Assembly (NCBI GenBank): GCA_034370385.1
Contig: JAXMKZ010000005.1
Location: forward strand, 124,001-188,000
DNA length: 64,000 nucleotides
DNA from: Coriobacteriia bacterium
GTDB lineage: Bacteria; Actinomycetota; Coriobacteriia; Anaerosomatales; PHET01
Direction of reading: 5' to 3'
Every line of letters begins with the position of its first letter. Positions within the stretch are counted from its first letter, which is position 1. The notes under the pieces were generated by a model. The model ran no database searches. It saw only the letters and a list, made by a program, of their open reading frames with translations, and was not told the origin of the DNA. Shown here piece by piece: positions 52,135 through 60,618 of this stretch. The translations under genes and the position numbers were made by a program.

Positions 52135-52168
52135 GCGCTTGCATAGCGCGCCACCGGGCCGATCACCC

Positions 52169-53374
52169 CTACTCGTACCTGAGCGCGTCGATCGGATCGA
52201 GTCGAGACGCCTTCCAAGCGGGATAGACGCCGAAGAACACCCCGACCGCCGCACTGAAGAAGAACGCCACCGTGACCGCCCACCACGTGACTTCCGTGGG
52301 GACCCACCGCGTGAGCACCGCCGACCCCGCCCAACCGATCAGCACCCCGATCATGCCGCCCGCAACCGACAGCACGATGGCCTCGATGACGAACTGGCTC
52401 AGGATGTCGTGCGTACGTGCGCCGACCGCCTTGCGAATACCGATCTCGCGCGTGCGCTCCGAGACGCTCACCAGCATGATGTTCATGATGCCGATTCCTC
52501 CCACCAGAAGCGAAATACCGGCGATACCCGCCAACATCACCGTAAGCGTCCCTAGCAGCGACGAGAGGATGCCCAGCGTCTGTTCCTGGGTGAACACGGT
52601 GAACTCGTCTTGGAAGCGAGGCCTGAGGGTTTGTTCCATGCGCGCCTTGATCAGGTCGACCTTCTCGGCGTCGACCGCCTTCACTATGATCGACGAGATC
52701 ACCTTCGTGGCAAGAAGGCGCTGCGCCGTGGTCACCGGCATGTAGATCTGGTTGTCCTGGTCGCCCGAGAGCGTGCCGCCCTGTTCCTTGAGCAGTCCGA
52801 TGACCGTGAACCGCTCGCCGTTGACCGTCAGGTCGCGGCCCACGGGGTTCTGGCCGGGAAAGAGCTCTTTGGCCGGAGTCGCGCCTAGCATCACCACGCG
52901 CGCACCCGTCGAGTACTCGCTCTTGTTGTAGTGGCGTCCGGCCACGTAGTCCGCGTTGAAGACCTGGTCGCCCTGTTCGTTCGCTGCCGCAATCGTGGAG
53001 CGCGCCGTGCGGTTGCCCGCCTTCAAGACACCCGCCGATTGCACCACCGGCACCACGATGGCATCGGCGCCCAGTCTGCGCTGCACCAGTTCTGCATCGT
53101 CGAGACTGAACTGCTTGCGAATGGTCGATCCGGGGCCTCCGCCGCCTCCGCCGCCTCCCGGGCCGCCACTGAAGTTGCCGGGGAAGGCAAACAACAGATT
53201 GGAGCCGAGCCCCTCGATGGAGCCGGTGATCTCCCCTTGCACGCCGGTGCCGATGGCGACGAGCAGAATGACCGCTGCAACGCCGATGATCACGCCGAGC
53301 ATCGTCAGTGCACTGCGCACCTTGTTCGCGTTGAGGGCCTTCAAGGCGATGCGGAAGCTCTCCACGAACTTCAC
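52169..53374 (-). CDS. MacB-type ABC transporter permease
   Basis: The 401-residue protein has one N-terminal helix (ALTMLGVIIGVAAVILLVAIG, residues 23-43), a large extracytoplasmic MacB periplasmic-core domain, and three C-terminal helices within an FtsX domain (ISLLVGGIGIMNIMLVSVSERTREIGIRKAVGAR). A glycine-rich insert of about 15 residues lies near position 72. With the ATPase (4-nt overlap) and membrane-fusion protein upstream it forms a three-part exporter, probably for peptides or lipoprotein-like substrates. Confidence 0.93.
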   Translation of the reverse strand: MKFVESFRIALKALNANKVRSALTMLGVIIGVAAVILLVAIGTGVQGEITGSIEGLGSNLLFAFPGNFSGGPGGGGGGGGPGSTIRKQFSLDDAELVQRRLGADAIVVPVVQSAGVLKAGNRTARSTIAAANEQGDQVFNADYVAGRHYNKSEYSTGARVVMLGATPAKELFPGQNPVGRDLTVNGERFTVIGLLKEQGGTLSGDQDNQIYMPVTTAQRLLATKVISSIIVKAVDAEKVDLIKARMEQTLRPRFQDEFTVFTQEQTLGILSSLLGTLTVMLAGIAGISLLVGGIGIMNIMLVSVSERTREIGIRKAVGARTHDILSQFVIEAIVLSVAGGMIGVLIGWAGSAVLTRWVPTEVTWWAVTVAFFFSAAVGVFFGVYPAWKASRLDPIDALRYE

Positions 53375-54228
53375 TGCGCGCCTCCGTCCTGTGCCGCCGC
53401 GACAACGGCGCCTGCGTCTTCCGCTGCCTCTGCTCCTGCCCCGCGCGCCAGCGCCGCAAGCTCCTCTTCAGCATCGATGCGGTCATCGACGTGGAAATCC
53501 CGGACGATCTGGCCGTCCTTGATCTCGACGACGCGCTGCGCATGCCGGGCCACGTTGGCATCGTGCGTCACGATCACGATGGTCACGCCCTCATCGCGGT
53601 TGAGCTGCTGAAGGAAGGCCATGACCTCGATGCCGCTCTTCGAGTCCAGGTTCCCCGTGGGCTCGTCCGCAAGCACGATGCTCGGCTCGGTCACGAGCGC
53701 GCGCGCAATCGCCACTCGCTGCTGCTGCCCACCGGACAGTTGGTTGGGCATATGCCCCAGCCGCTCGCCAAGCCCTACCCGCTCCAGTGCCGCGCGCGCC
53801 TTGCGGCTCCGCTCGGCACCCGCCAGGCCCGCGTATATCAGCGGCAGCTCCACGTTGGCCGTGGCGGTGGTACGAGAAAGCAGGTTGAAGGACTGGAACA
53901 CGAAGCCGATGCGTTTGTTGCGCACGGCGGCAAGCTCGTTGGGGTCCATGCGCGACACGTCGACGCCGTCGATGGTGACCGTCCCGGTGCTCGGACGATC
54001 GAGCAGCCCGACGATGTGCATGAGCGTGGACTTGCCCGAGCCCGAAGGCCCCATGATGGCGAGCATCTCGCCCTCGCAGACCTGCAGGTCGACGCCGCAC
54101 AGTGCGCGCACTTCAACGCCGTCCAGCTCATAAGCCTTAGTGACGCCGAGCGCCTCGAGAACGACGCCCTCCCGGCAGGAGCCGGCTGCGGCGCCGTCCT
54201 CCCCCGGGCGGGTCGTTTCGTCTGTCAT
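53371..54228 (-). CDS. MacB/LolD-type ABC transporter ATP-binding protein
   Basis: The 285-residue ATPase has Walker [11 protein letters not shown] near residue 60, a Q-loop in FVFQSFNLL, the signature [15 protein letters not shown] near 163, Walker [13 protein letters not shown] near 182 and the H-loop VTHD near 216. A helical, alanine/glutamate-rich tail of about 45 residues after the domain is an extension not needed for ATPase function. It lies between the fusion protein (12 nt) and the permease (4-nt overlap). Confidence 0.95.
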   Translation of the reverse strand: MTDETTRPGEDGAAAGSCREGVVLEALGVTKAYELDGVEVRALCGVDLQVCEGEMLAIMGPSGSGKSTLMHIVGLLDRPSTGTVTIDGVDVSRMDPNELAAVRNKRIGFVFQSFNLLSRTTATANVELPLIYAGLAGAERSRKARAALERVGLGERLGHMPNQLSGGQQQRVAIARALVTEPSIVLADEPTGNLDSKSGIEVMAFLQQLNRDEGVTIVIVTHDANVARHAQRVVEIKDGQIVRDFHVDDRIDAEEELAALARGAGAEAAEDAGAVVAAAQDGGAQ

Positions 54229-54240
54229 GTGGCCTTCCCG

Positions 54241-55626
54241 TTACTGCTTGATTCGGACCGTCATCCCGTCCGTGTACTGGGTCGAGCCGGACAGAGCAAC
54301 TACCGCGCCCTCTTCGAGACCCTCGAGAACCTCGACCTCGGTGTCGGTCGTTGCGCCCACGGTGATCTCGGTCTTGGTCAACGTGCTGTCGACGACGACG
54401 TACACGTAGTCGGTGCCGCCTTCGCTGAACAGGGCCTCGACGGGAATGGTCAGAGCCGAGCCGCGCGAGCTGACCTCGATGTCCGCGTCACCCTTCATTC
54501 CCAGAAGGATGTCAGAGCCGGTGTCTTCAAGAAGGACTTCGACCTCGAACACGGTTCCACCGGTGGCGGTGGGCTGCGCCGCAGGATTGATGCGCGTCAC
54601 GGTGCTGATGAACTCCTCACCCGGGAAGGCGTCGAGCGTGACGATGACCTTCATCCCCGGCTTCACGCGATCGATGTCGGCCTCGTCCACCTCGGCGGTG
54701 AACTTGAGTGCGCCCAAGTCGACCACGGAGAACGGCGCCGCCTGAGGCGAGACCGCGGAGCCCTCCGTCGGGGGGGCTCCGGCGCCGACGGCAGCGCCCG
54801 GAGCGTTGAAGATCACGACGCCGTCAATCGGCGCGGTGAAGGTGGCCTTGTCCAGCGTATCCTCGGCAACATTGAGGGCTGCTGCCGCTTGGCGTACGCC
54901 CGCCTCGGCTGCGGCCCGCTGCGATGCCGGGTCGGCTCCCTGGGCACGGGCGAGCTGCGCCCGGGCAGCGTCGAGGCCGGCCTGCGCCTGCGACACGCCT
55001 GCGGACGCCTGCGACACGCCTGCTGTGGCCTGACGGTAGCCGGCTTCCGCCTGGGCTTCCGTGGCGGCCAGCACCGAGAGCGTGGGGCTGTTCGACGGGT
55101 AGACGAGCTTCGCGGCGTCGTAGGCGTCACTCGCGTTCTCCCACTGGAGCTTCGCGGCGTTCCGCTGCGAGCTGGCCGCAGACTGCGCCGACTTGGCGGC
55201 GGTGAGCTGTTTGCTGGCGGCGTTCACCGCTGACTTGGCGGCCCTCACGTCGGCGGAGCTGCCGCCTGTGGCCGAGACGTTGGCCAGCTGCGCCCGTGCG
55301 GCCGACAGTCCGGCCTTGGCCTGGGTGACCTGCAGCTCAAGTGACTCGGTGTCCATCTGCGCGATCTTGGTACCTGCGGTCACCGTCTCGCCATCGCTCA
55401 CGTAGATGACGTCGAGCGTGCCCGGCACGGGAGGAAACACGTCGGCGCTGATGCCCGCCTCGACCTTGCCCGAAGCAGTGACGGTCACCGCCAGCGTCTT
55501 GGACTGCACCTCGGCGGTCTCGATCTCAGGACCGCTGCCCTGCGAGCCGACGAAGGCGAACGCCGCCGCTCCGATGATGACGACGAGCGCTACCACTCCC
55601 AGGATGATCTTCGTGCGCTTTGACAC
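54241..55626 (-). CDS. Efflux membrane-fusion (HlyD/MacA-type) protein
   Basis: The 461-residue protein has an N-terminal membrane anchor (residues 6-26), a barrel-sandwich half-motif (TASGKVEAGISADVFPPVPG), and a long alanine/glutamine-rich coiled-coil hairpin near residues 100-245. The second half-motif (DKATFTAPIDGVVIFNAPG), a beta-barrel domain and a membrane-proximal domain follow. It is the adaptor of the MacAB-type exporter encoded just downstream. In a Gram-positive-type cell such adaptors act at the membrane without an outer-membrane channel. Confidence 0.92.
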   Translation of the reverse strand: MSKRTKIILGVVALVVIIGAAAFAFVGSQGSGPEIETAEVQSKTLAVTVTASGKVEAGISADVFPPVPGTLDVIYVSDGETVTAGTKIAQMDTESLELQVTQAKAGLSAARAQLANVSATGGSSADVRAAKSAVNAASKQLTAAKSAQSAASSQRNAAKLQWENASDAYDAAKLVYPSNSPTLSVLAATEAQAEAGYRQATAGVSQASAGVSQAQAGLDAARAQLARAQGADPASQRAAAEAGVRQAAAALNVAEDTLDKATFTAPIDGVVIFNAPGAAVGAGAPPTEGSAVSPQAAPFSVVDLGALKFTAEVDEADIDRVKPGMKVIVTLDAFPGEEFISTVTRINPAAQPTATGGTVFEVEVLLEDTGSDILLGMKGDADIEVSSRGSALTIPVEALFSEGGTDYVYVVVDSTLTKTEITVGATTDTEVEVLEGLEEGAVVALSGSTQYTDGMTVRIKQ

Positions 55627-55718
55627 CGCTACTCCTCATGTTCGAACGTAGAGGCCCTCTGAGAACCTCTTCGCATTGTTCCACAACCAGAGGGCAGAAT
55701 CCCGCCCCTGGCTCACTC

Positions 55719-56402
55719 TCAGACCACGAATCCGGCTTCGTGACCACACAAGACCGCCGCGACCTCCGCCATCGAGTGCGTGGCGTACTGCGCGCCCGCG
55801 TCAGCCAGACGTTCACGCGACGACACGCCCCACGTCGCGGCGATGGCCACCATCCCGGCCGCGCGTGCCGCGGCCATGTCGTGGGGGCTGTCGCCGACAT
55901 ACACACAATGCCCTGGCTCGCCGCCCATGAGCCCGGCTGCGTGCAGCAGGGGAAAGGGGTCGGGTTTGTGGAGCTCGACGTCATCCGAGCCCACCAGCAC
56001 CTCGAAGAATCGCCCGAGCGAGAAGCGATCGAGCCCGCGCTGGGCGCCGCGATGCAGTTTTGACGTGACCACTCCCATGCGGTAGCCGGCCGCGGACAGC
56101 TGCTGGAGCGCCGAGTCGACTCCGGGGTACTCGCGAATGAGCGCATCGTGCACGCGGTCGTTGTGGCGGCGGTAGACAGCGAGCAACTCCTCGGCGTGCT
56201 CAGGCGAAAACTCGCGCATCTGCACGGCCAGCGGCACGCCCACATTGTGCATCAGCACGTCATCGGGAAGCGGTGCCCCGAGCACTTCATTCGTCGTGTA
56301 GCGCATCGACTCGAGGATGAGCTCGAGCGTGTTGACCAGTGTTCCGTCGAGGTCGAAGAGCACGACTTCGATGGCGTGAAGGAGAGGAGGAGCTTTCGTC
56401 AT
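55719..56402 (-). CDS. HAD superfamily phosphatase (PGP/PpaX-like)
   Basis: The 227-residue protein starts at ATG 56402. It has the HAD motifs FDLDGTLVNT near residue 15 (nucleophile Asp), VVTSKL near 108 (Thr/Ser), HKPDPFPLL near 142 (Lys) and VYVGDSPHDMAAARAAGM near 163 (acidic pair). The helical cap sits between motifs I and II, so it is a subfamily I member similar to phosphoglycolate phosphatase or PpaX. The substrate is unproven. Confidence 0.9.
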   Translation of the reverse strand: MTKAPPLLHAIEVVLFDLDGTLVNTLELILESMRYTTNEVLGAPLPDDVLMHNVGVPLAVQMREFSPEHAEELLAVYRRHNDRVHDALIREYPGVDSALQQLSAAGYRMGVVTSKLHRGAQRGLDRFSLGRFFEVLVGSDDVELHKPDPFPLLHAAGLMGGEPGHCVYVGDSPHDMAAARAAGMVAIAATWGVSSRERLADAGAQYATHSMAEVAAVLCGHEAGFVV

Positions 56403-56422
56403 GTATCGAGCGTACCGCAAAG

Positions 56423-56447
56423 GGCGCCCCCTCGCGAGGACAGCCCG
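56423..56447 (-). terminator. Hairpin between HEPN and HAD genes
   Basis: GGGC and GCCC flank the perfect palindrome CCTCGCGAGG. It lies about 20 nt past the HEPN stop and resembles the hairpins at 57593-57618 and 60561-60592, so it probably ends the MNT-HEPN transcript. Confidence 0.4.
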
Positions 56448-56467
56448 GCTTGCGGTGGGCGCTAGTT

Positions 56468-56881
56468 CTAGCCCAGCTGTTCAGCCACGACTTCCCCGGC
56501 CCACTTCACCAATCGCCCCGACTGCTCGACGAGAGTCTTCGATTCAGACTCGCGCAGTAGTCGACTCTCATACTCAACGGCGTTCTTCATGCCAAGTAGC
56601 CCTGTCAGTTGGCGTTCGTGTGCCGCAGGAACGGAGGGAACTGTCTTCTTGAGAAGGTGCAGCGCGGATCCATGGTCCCGAGATGCACTGCGAACTCCGC
56701 CCGAAGCGATGACGACCGCGTCTGCTGCGCAGATACCCGCGTGTATTGCGCTCAGGCCGGCAGCGTTCCAGCGGCCCTGCTCAAGGTCATCGACGGCCCC
56801 TGCTGAGAACTCCTTCGCCTTGGCGAGATAGGTCCGCGCCTCTTCTCGAGGCACTCGCCGCACTTCACTGCCCCTGCCCAT
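56468..56881 (-). CDS. HEPN domain protein
   Basis: The ATG at 56881 follows GGAGGGG; the protein has 137 residues and overlaps the MNT gene by 17 nt. It is all-helical with HEPN features: YLAKAKEFSAGAVDDLEQGRWNAAGLSAIHAGICAADAV, a long helix with the polar face used for dimerisation, and LLGMKNAVEYESRLL. The usual HEPN RNase motif R-x4-6-H is not clear, though RSASRDH could serve. With the nucleotidyltransferase upstream it forms a MNT-HEPN pair, known as a toxin-antitoxin type. A degenerate copy lies at 58917-59020. Confidence 0.75.
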   Translation of the reverse strand: MGRGSEVRRVPREEARTYLAKAKEFSAGAVDDLEQGRWNAAGLSAIHAGICAADAVVIASGGVRSASRDHGSALHLLKKTVPSVPAAHERQLTGLLGMKNAVEYESRLLRESESKTLVEQSGRLVKWAGEVVAEQLG

Positions 56882-57494
56882 GACCCCTCCACTCATGAAC
56901 ACTGGTCCCTGCGACTCGCACGCCGTCACTCAACAGCGAGTCGTACAGACCAGGTCCTCTCTTTCTCAATTGCGACGCTTCCTGGGGCGAATACACGATG
57001 GTCGACAGCGTCGCCCCGAACTCGCGCCTGAACGCCTCACTGTCCGATATGATTCGCTCCTCGATGGACTGCTTGGTCGTCTCATTCTCCGCCACGACTA
57101 TGACATCCACATCACTGTCGGGCGTCTGATCCCCTCTCGCGTAGCTACCGAAAAGAACGACCGATTGGGACCCCGCTTCGTATCGGCTACGGAGCCACTC
57201 GAGTAGAGCATCGGGCACCTGGGCTTCGGCTGAGAAAACGGGGTCGATCATCGTTCTCACGTAGACGTTTTCGCGATTCAACCAGTACACGCTGCCGCGG
57301 CCAACGGGAGCAGATTCGACAATCCGCAGACTCTCTAGCGCCCACAAAACCTCACTGGCCGCTGGGTGCGAAAGGTGAACCCGTCGTGCCGCCTCAGCCG
57401 CGGTCAGGGGTATGCGAACGCCCCACAGCAGGCGCAACACATCGACGCGTCCTCGCGTCGAAAAGATGTCCGTGACTGTGACAGTGGCTCGCAT
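56865..57494 (-). CDS. Winged-helix-MNT nucleotidyltransferase (antitoxin-like)
   Basis: The 209-residue protein begins at ATG 57494. Residues 10-75 are a winged helix (STRGRVDVLRLLWGV, TAAEAARRVHLSHPAASEVL), so it likely binds its own promoter. Residues 105-160 are a minimal nucleotidyltransferase with GSYARGDQTPDSDVDVIVV near 114 (GSx10DxD catalytic motif). In known pairs the MNT protein AMPylates and silences the HEPN toxin. It is the first gene of the pair. Confidence 0.82.
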   Translation of the reverse strand: MRATVTVTDIFSTRGRVDVLRLLWGVRIPLTAAEAARRVHLSHPAASEVLWALESLRIVESAPVGRGSVYWLNRENVYVRTMIDPVFSAEAQVPDALLEWLRSRYEAGSQSVVLFGSYARGDQTPDSDVDVIVVAENETTKQSIEERIISDSEAFRREFGATLSTIVYSPQEASQLRKRGPGLYDSLLSDGVRVAGTSVHEWRGHGQGQ

Positions 57495-57592
57495 GCAATT
57501 AAGGTACACCTACAATCAATACAAGTCCACTTGCATTGCCCACTGGGGTCACACGTGCTCCCGGATACGCATCGTCTTCTTGAGCGATGCCC

Positions 57593-57618
57593 AAGGGCGC
57601 CCTCTCGCGAGGGACGCC
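57593..57618 (-). terminator. Hairpin downstream of the DUF4143 ATPase gene
   Basis: GGCG-CCCTC and GAGGG-ACGCC pair around TCGC. It stands 7 nt past the ATPase stop on the minus strand and closely matches the motif seen at 60561-60592. Confidence 0.5.
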
Positions 57619-57624
57619 GCCGGC

Positions 57625-58866
57625 TTAGTCGAAGGACGCGCCCCAAAGCGCGCTCATGGGCACGGCCTGCAGATTCGAGCCGAACGGCACCGCAACGTCT
57701 CCGGTATACAGAAGTATCCCGCGGAAGAAGCGCTCCCCCGTCGCCTCTTCAAGCGCCTTCAGCCCGCGGAAGTCCGCCGAACCGACCGACTTGCCCGTCT
57801 TGACTTCGACTCCGCAGATCCGGCCATCGGACGACTCGAGCACGATGTCGACCTCGCGGCCGGCGACCGTTCGAGTATGCATGAGCCTGACACGGGTCTT
57901 GGCCCACGCCGCCTGTCGCTGGAGCTCGTTCACGACGAAGCTCTCGGCGAGTCTGCCCATCTGTGAGGGGTCTGCCAGAAGCCGCTCCACATCCAGCCCG
58001 GACAGTGCGGCGGCCAGACCTGTGTCGATAATCGCTATCTTGGGCGACTTCACCATGCGCCGCGCGATGTCCGGCGCAAATGCCGGGACCATCCTCACCA
58101 GCATCGCCGCTTCCAGCAGGGCAACGTATCGGCGAACCGTAGAGGCGGGCATTTCCATCGACCGCGCGACCTCGGCCAGACTGACCAGCGTCATGGTGCG
58201 AGCTGACAGCAGCGCGAGCAGTCGAGGAACCGCCGCCAGGCCTGCGATGTCGGTACGCAGCGCAATGTCCCGCCGGACAACCAGGTCAACATAGGAGCGA
58301 TGCCACGGTTCCCTGTCGGCTCTCTCTCGGCTCACCGGCTCAGGGAATCCTCCTAGGCAGATCGCCTCGGCCAGGGCTGCTCGGTCGAACCCCTCGCCCT
58401 CGAGCCACCTGCCGCTTGCGGAGAACGTCGTGTCGACAAAGGAACCGCGCTTTGAGCGAAGCTCTGCTTGCGTCAGGGGCCCCAGGGTGAGCACCTCGAG
58501 GCGCCCGACCAACGCTTCTGCTGCCGCCGGCAACACACTAAGGTCCGCAGAGCCCGTCAGGAGAAAGCGCCCCGGACGTCGATCGCGATCGACCTCGTAC
58601 TTGATTGCCCGGAACAGCTCGGGCGCTAGCTGTATTTCGTCGATCACCGCTGACGCTCCTGCGCCCGCGATGAACCCCTCTGGGTCCGTACGCGCGCCGT
58701 CAAGGACCGCAAGCTGATCCAGCGTGAGATACCGCTGTACTGTGCCGTCTTCAACGAGCATCTTCGCAAGAGTGCTCTTTCCCACTTGCCGGGCACCGTT
58801 CAACAGCACCACCGGGCTGCGCCGGAGGGCGTCGCGTACCGTCGATTCGAGGCTGCGGGAGTACAT
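57625..58866 (-). CDS. AAA_14/DUF4143 ATPase
   Basis: The 413-residue protein starts at ATG 58866. The N-terminal AAA domain has LLNGARQVGKSTLAKML near residue 18 (Walker A), AVIDEIQLAPELFRAIK near 72 (Walker B) and FLLTGSADLS near 100. The C-terminal DUF4143 domain includes STVRRYVALLEAAMLVRMVPAF and the PD-(D/E)XK-like segment REVDIVLESSDGRICGVEVK near 350. The family is common in accessory regions; the function is unknown and a link to defence or toxin systems is only suspected. It stands between two toxin-antitoxin type loci. Confidence 0.9.
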   Translation of the reverse strand: MYSRSLESTVRDALRRSPVVLLNGARQVGKSTLAKMLVEDGTVQRYLTLDQLAVLDGARTDPEGFIAGAGASAVIDEIQLAPELFRAIKYEVDRDRRPGRFLLTGSADLSVLPAAAEALVGRLEVLTLGPLTQAELRSKRGSFVDTTFSASGRWLEGEGFDRAALAEAICLGGFPEPVSRERADREPWHRSYVDLVVRRDIALRTDIAGLAAVPRLLALLSARTMTLVSLAEVARSMEMPASTVRRYVALLEAAMLVRMVPAFAPDIARRMVKSPKIAIIDTGLAAALSGLDVERLLADPSQMGRLAESFVVNELQRQAAWAKTRVRLMHTRTVAGREVDIVLESSDGRICGVEVKTGKSVGSADFRGLKALEEATGERFFRGILLYTGDVAVPFGSNLQAVPMSALWGASFD

Positions 58867-58916
58867 AGGTGGATTATCCGCCACACTGTGGTCGTATTGC
58901 AACCACGCAGCGGCGC

Positions 58917-59020
58917 CTTCGCACACCGCCCACGGCGATCACGACCGCGTCCGCAGCGCAGATCCCAGCGTGGATTGCGCTCGCGCCTGCGGCCCACGTC
59001 CCCGCGACGCCGAACCGATC
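58917..59020 (-). pseudogene. Remnant of a HEPN gene
   Basis: On the minus strand this stretch reads WAAGASAIHAGICAADAVV with flanking residues, nearly the same as the 56.8-kb HEPN protein (WNAAGLSAIHAGICAADAVV). Nothing before or after is kept as a full frame: the N-terminal helix and C-terminal half are missing. So this is a degraded HEPN copy between the ATPase and AbiE loci. Confidence 0.6.
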
Positions 59021-59043
59021 CCCGGGGTCGTCTTTCCTATGTA

Positions 59044-59075
59044 GCAGTAACTTGCCATGTATGGTAAGTTACTGC
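59044..59075. promoter_or_regulatory. 32-bp palindromic operator of the AbiE operon
   Basis: GCAGTAACTTGCCAT (59044-59058) and ATGGTAAGTTACTGC (59061-59075) are inverted, with 14 of 15 bp matching and a 2-bp spacer. It ends one base before the AbiEi ATG. AbiEi-type antitoxins repress their own operon at inverted repeats, so this is the likely site. Confidence 0.7.
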
Positions 59076-59076
59076 C

Positions 59077-59718
59077 ATGAAACGAGATGCTCTTCTCGAG
59101 ATTGTTGGCCAGGAGCCCCTGTTCGGCACCGGCTTGCTGCTTGGGCCGGGTGCAGATGTCCCGGATGTCCAGAGGCAGCTGTCTCGGTGGACAAGCGACG
59201 GTACCGTGGTGCAGCTTCGCCGCGGCCTCTACTCGCTCGGGCCGCTGTTTCGCGCACGCGATCCGCATCCTTTCGAAATCTCGAATCGGCTTGTCCCCGG
59301 CTCGTACGTCAGTTTGGAGTCGGTTCTTGCGGCCCGCGGGATGATTCCCGAAGCGATGTTCGCGACCACTGCAGTGACGACCGGGCGGCAAGGTACCCGT
59401 AAGACGCCGTTTGGCTCCTTTGTGTATCACCACATCCGACCCGATCTCTTCTGGGGATACGTGCCCGAGCCGACGGGAGGCGATCGAATCGTGTTCGTGG
59501 CCGCTCCGGAGAAGGCGCTGCTGGACCTTGCCTACCTCAGGACGAACTCGGGTGAGTTCGGGTTCGCAGCCGAACTGCGGCTGCAGCACCTGGAGCGCGT
59601 CGACGCCGATCGTCTCGTCCAGTACGCTGCGCGCTTCGGCAGTCGAAAAGTCGAACGCTTCGCGCGCAACGTGATCGCATTGGCCGAGCGGGAACGAGAG
59701 GAGTATGGGAGCGAATGA
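59077..59718 (+). CDS. AbiEi-like type IV antitoxin
   Basis: The 213-residue protein has an N-terminal winged helix (LSRWTSDGTVVQLRRGLYSLG near residue 36) and the AbiEi C-terminal domain with PGSYVSLESVLAARGMIPE near 74 and VAAPEKALLDLAYLR near 142. It represses its operon and counters the AbiEii nucleotidyltransferase. A 32-bp palindrome abuts the start. The stop overlaps the abiEii ATG (ATGA). Confidence 0.85.
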   Translation: MKRDALLEIVGQEPLFGTGLLLGPGADVPDVQRQLSRWTSDGTVVQLRRGLYSLGPLFRARDPHPFEISNRLVPGSYVSLESVLAARGMIPEAMFATTAVTTGRQGTRKTPFGSFVYHHIRPDLFWGYVPEPTGGDRIVFVAAPEKALLDLAYLRTNSGEFGFAAELRLQHLERVDADRLVQYAARFGSRKVERFARNVIALAEREREEYGSE

Positions 59719-60533
59719 GGGACTATCTGGATCAGCTCGTGGCCGCAGCTGGACAACGCGATGCGACGAACGTGATGCGAGAGTATCTCCAAGCAAGAAT
59801 CCTCGAGGCGCTTCAAGAGCGAGGGGCATGGGGCTCACTCGCGTTCATGGGCGGCACCGCACTTCGCTTCCTGTATCGCATACCTCGGTTCTCCGAAGAT
59901 CTCGATTTCTGCCTTGAGGGCTCTGCCGATGGATACGACTTCGCGAGACTCGTTTCCGCCACATGCTCGGTTTTCGAGCACGAAGGCTACGCGATCGACT
60001 CGAAGGTCTCCACTCACGGAGCGGTCAACAAGGCGTATGTGCGCTTCCCCGGACTCGAGCGCTCGTTGGGTCTGAGCCCCCATGCCGACCAAGCGTTCTC
60101 CGTGAAGCTCGAGGTCGATACGAATCCGCCCGCTGGCGCAGGAGTCGCGGTCACGACGGTGCGGCGGTTTGCGACGCTGCGTATCGCGCACCATGACAAG
60201 GCATCACTTCTTGCAGGCAAGACCGCGGCCATCCTGCTGCGAGACTGGGTCAAAGGCAGAGACATCTACGACCTGGTCTGGTATCTCAGCGATCCGACCT
60301 GGCCCGAGCCCAACGAGGAGCTGCTCCTGAATGCGTGCCGCCAAGCGATGCGCCCCGACCTCTGGGAGGACCGCAACGCGTGGAAAGGGGCATTGCATGC
60401 GCGCCTCGAAGAAGCCGCCTGGGACCACGTGCTCCAAGATGCGCAGAGATTCCTCGAACGACCCCAGGATGCCTGGATGCTCGAACGAGAAACGGTCCTC
60501 TCGGTGCTTCAGCAGCGCGGTTGGGTCGACTGA
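59715..60533 (+). CDS. AbiEii/AbiGii nucleotidyltransferase toxin
   Basis: The 272-residue protein carries FMGGTALRFLYRIPRFSEDLDFCL near residues 43-66, the family signature with nucleotidyltransferase acidic residues, then VKLEVDTNPP near 133 and GRDIYDLVWYLSDP near 178. Members transfer nucleotides to tRNA 3' ends or similar targets and cause growth arrest, and some give phage abortive infection. It forms a two-gene operon with the AbiEi-like gene. Confidence 0.88.
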   Translation: MRDYLDQLVAAAGQRDATNVMREYLQARILEALQERGAWGSLAFMGGTALRFLYRIPRFSEDLDFCLEGSADGYDFARLVSATCSVFEHEGYAIDSKVSTHGAVNKAYVRFPGLERSLGLSPHADQAFSVKLEVDTNPPAGAGVAVTTVRRFATLRIAHHDKASLLAGKTAAILLRDWVKGRDIYDLVWYLSDPTWPEPNEELLLNACRQAMRPDLWEDRNAWKGALHARLEEAAWDHVLQDAQRFLERPQDAWMLERETVLSVLQQRGWVD

Positions 60534-60560
60534 CCGGTAAGGGAATCTTGGATGCAACGC

Positions 60561-60592
60561 AAGGGACGTCCTCACTCACGAGGACGCCCCTT
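60561..60592. terminator. Bidirectional terminator between the AbiE operon and the Ig-like gene
   Basis: A 13-bp stem with one mismatch (AAGGGACGTCCTC with GAGGACGCCCCTT) around ACTCAC, followed on the plus strand by GGTTGATT. It serves two converging transcription units. Confidence 0.7.
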
Positions 60593-60618
60593 GGTTGATT
60601 CGCTTGTGTCGCGCGGTA

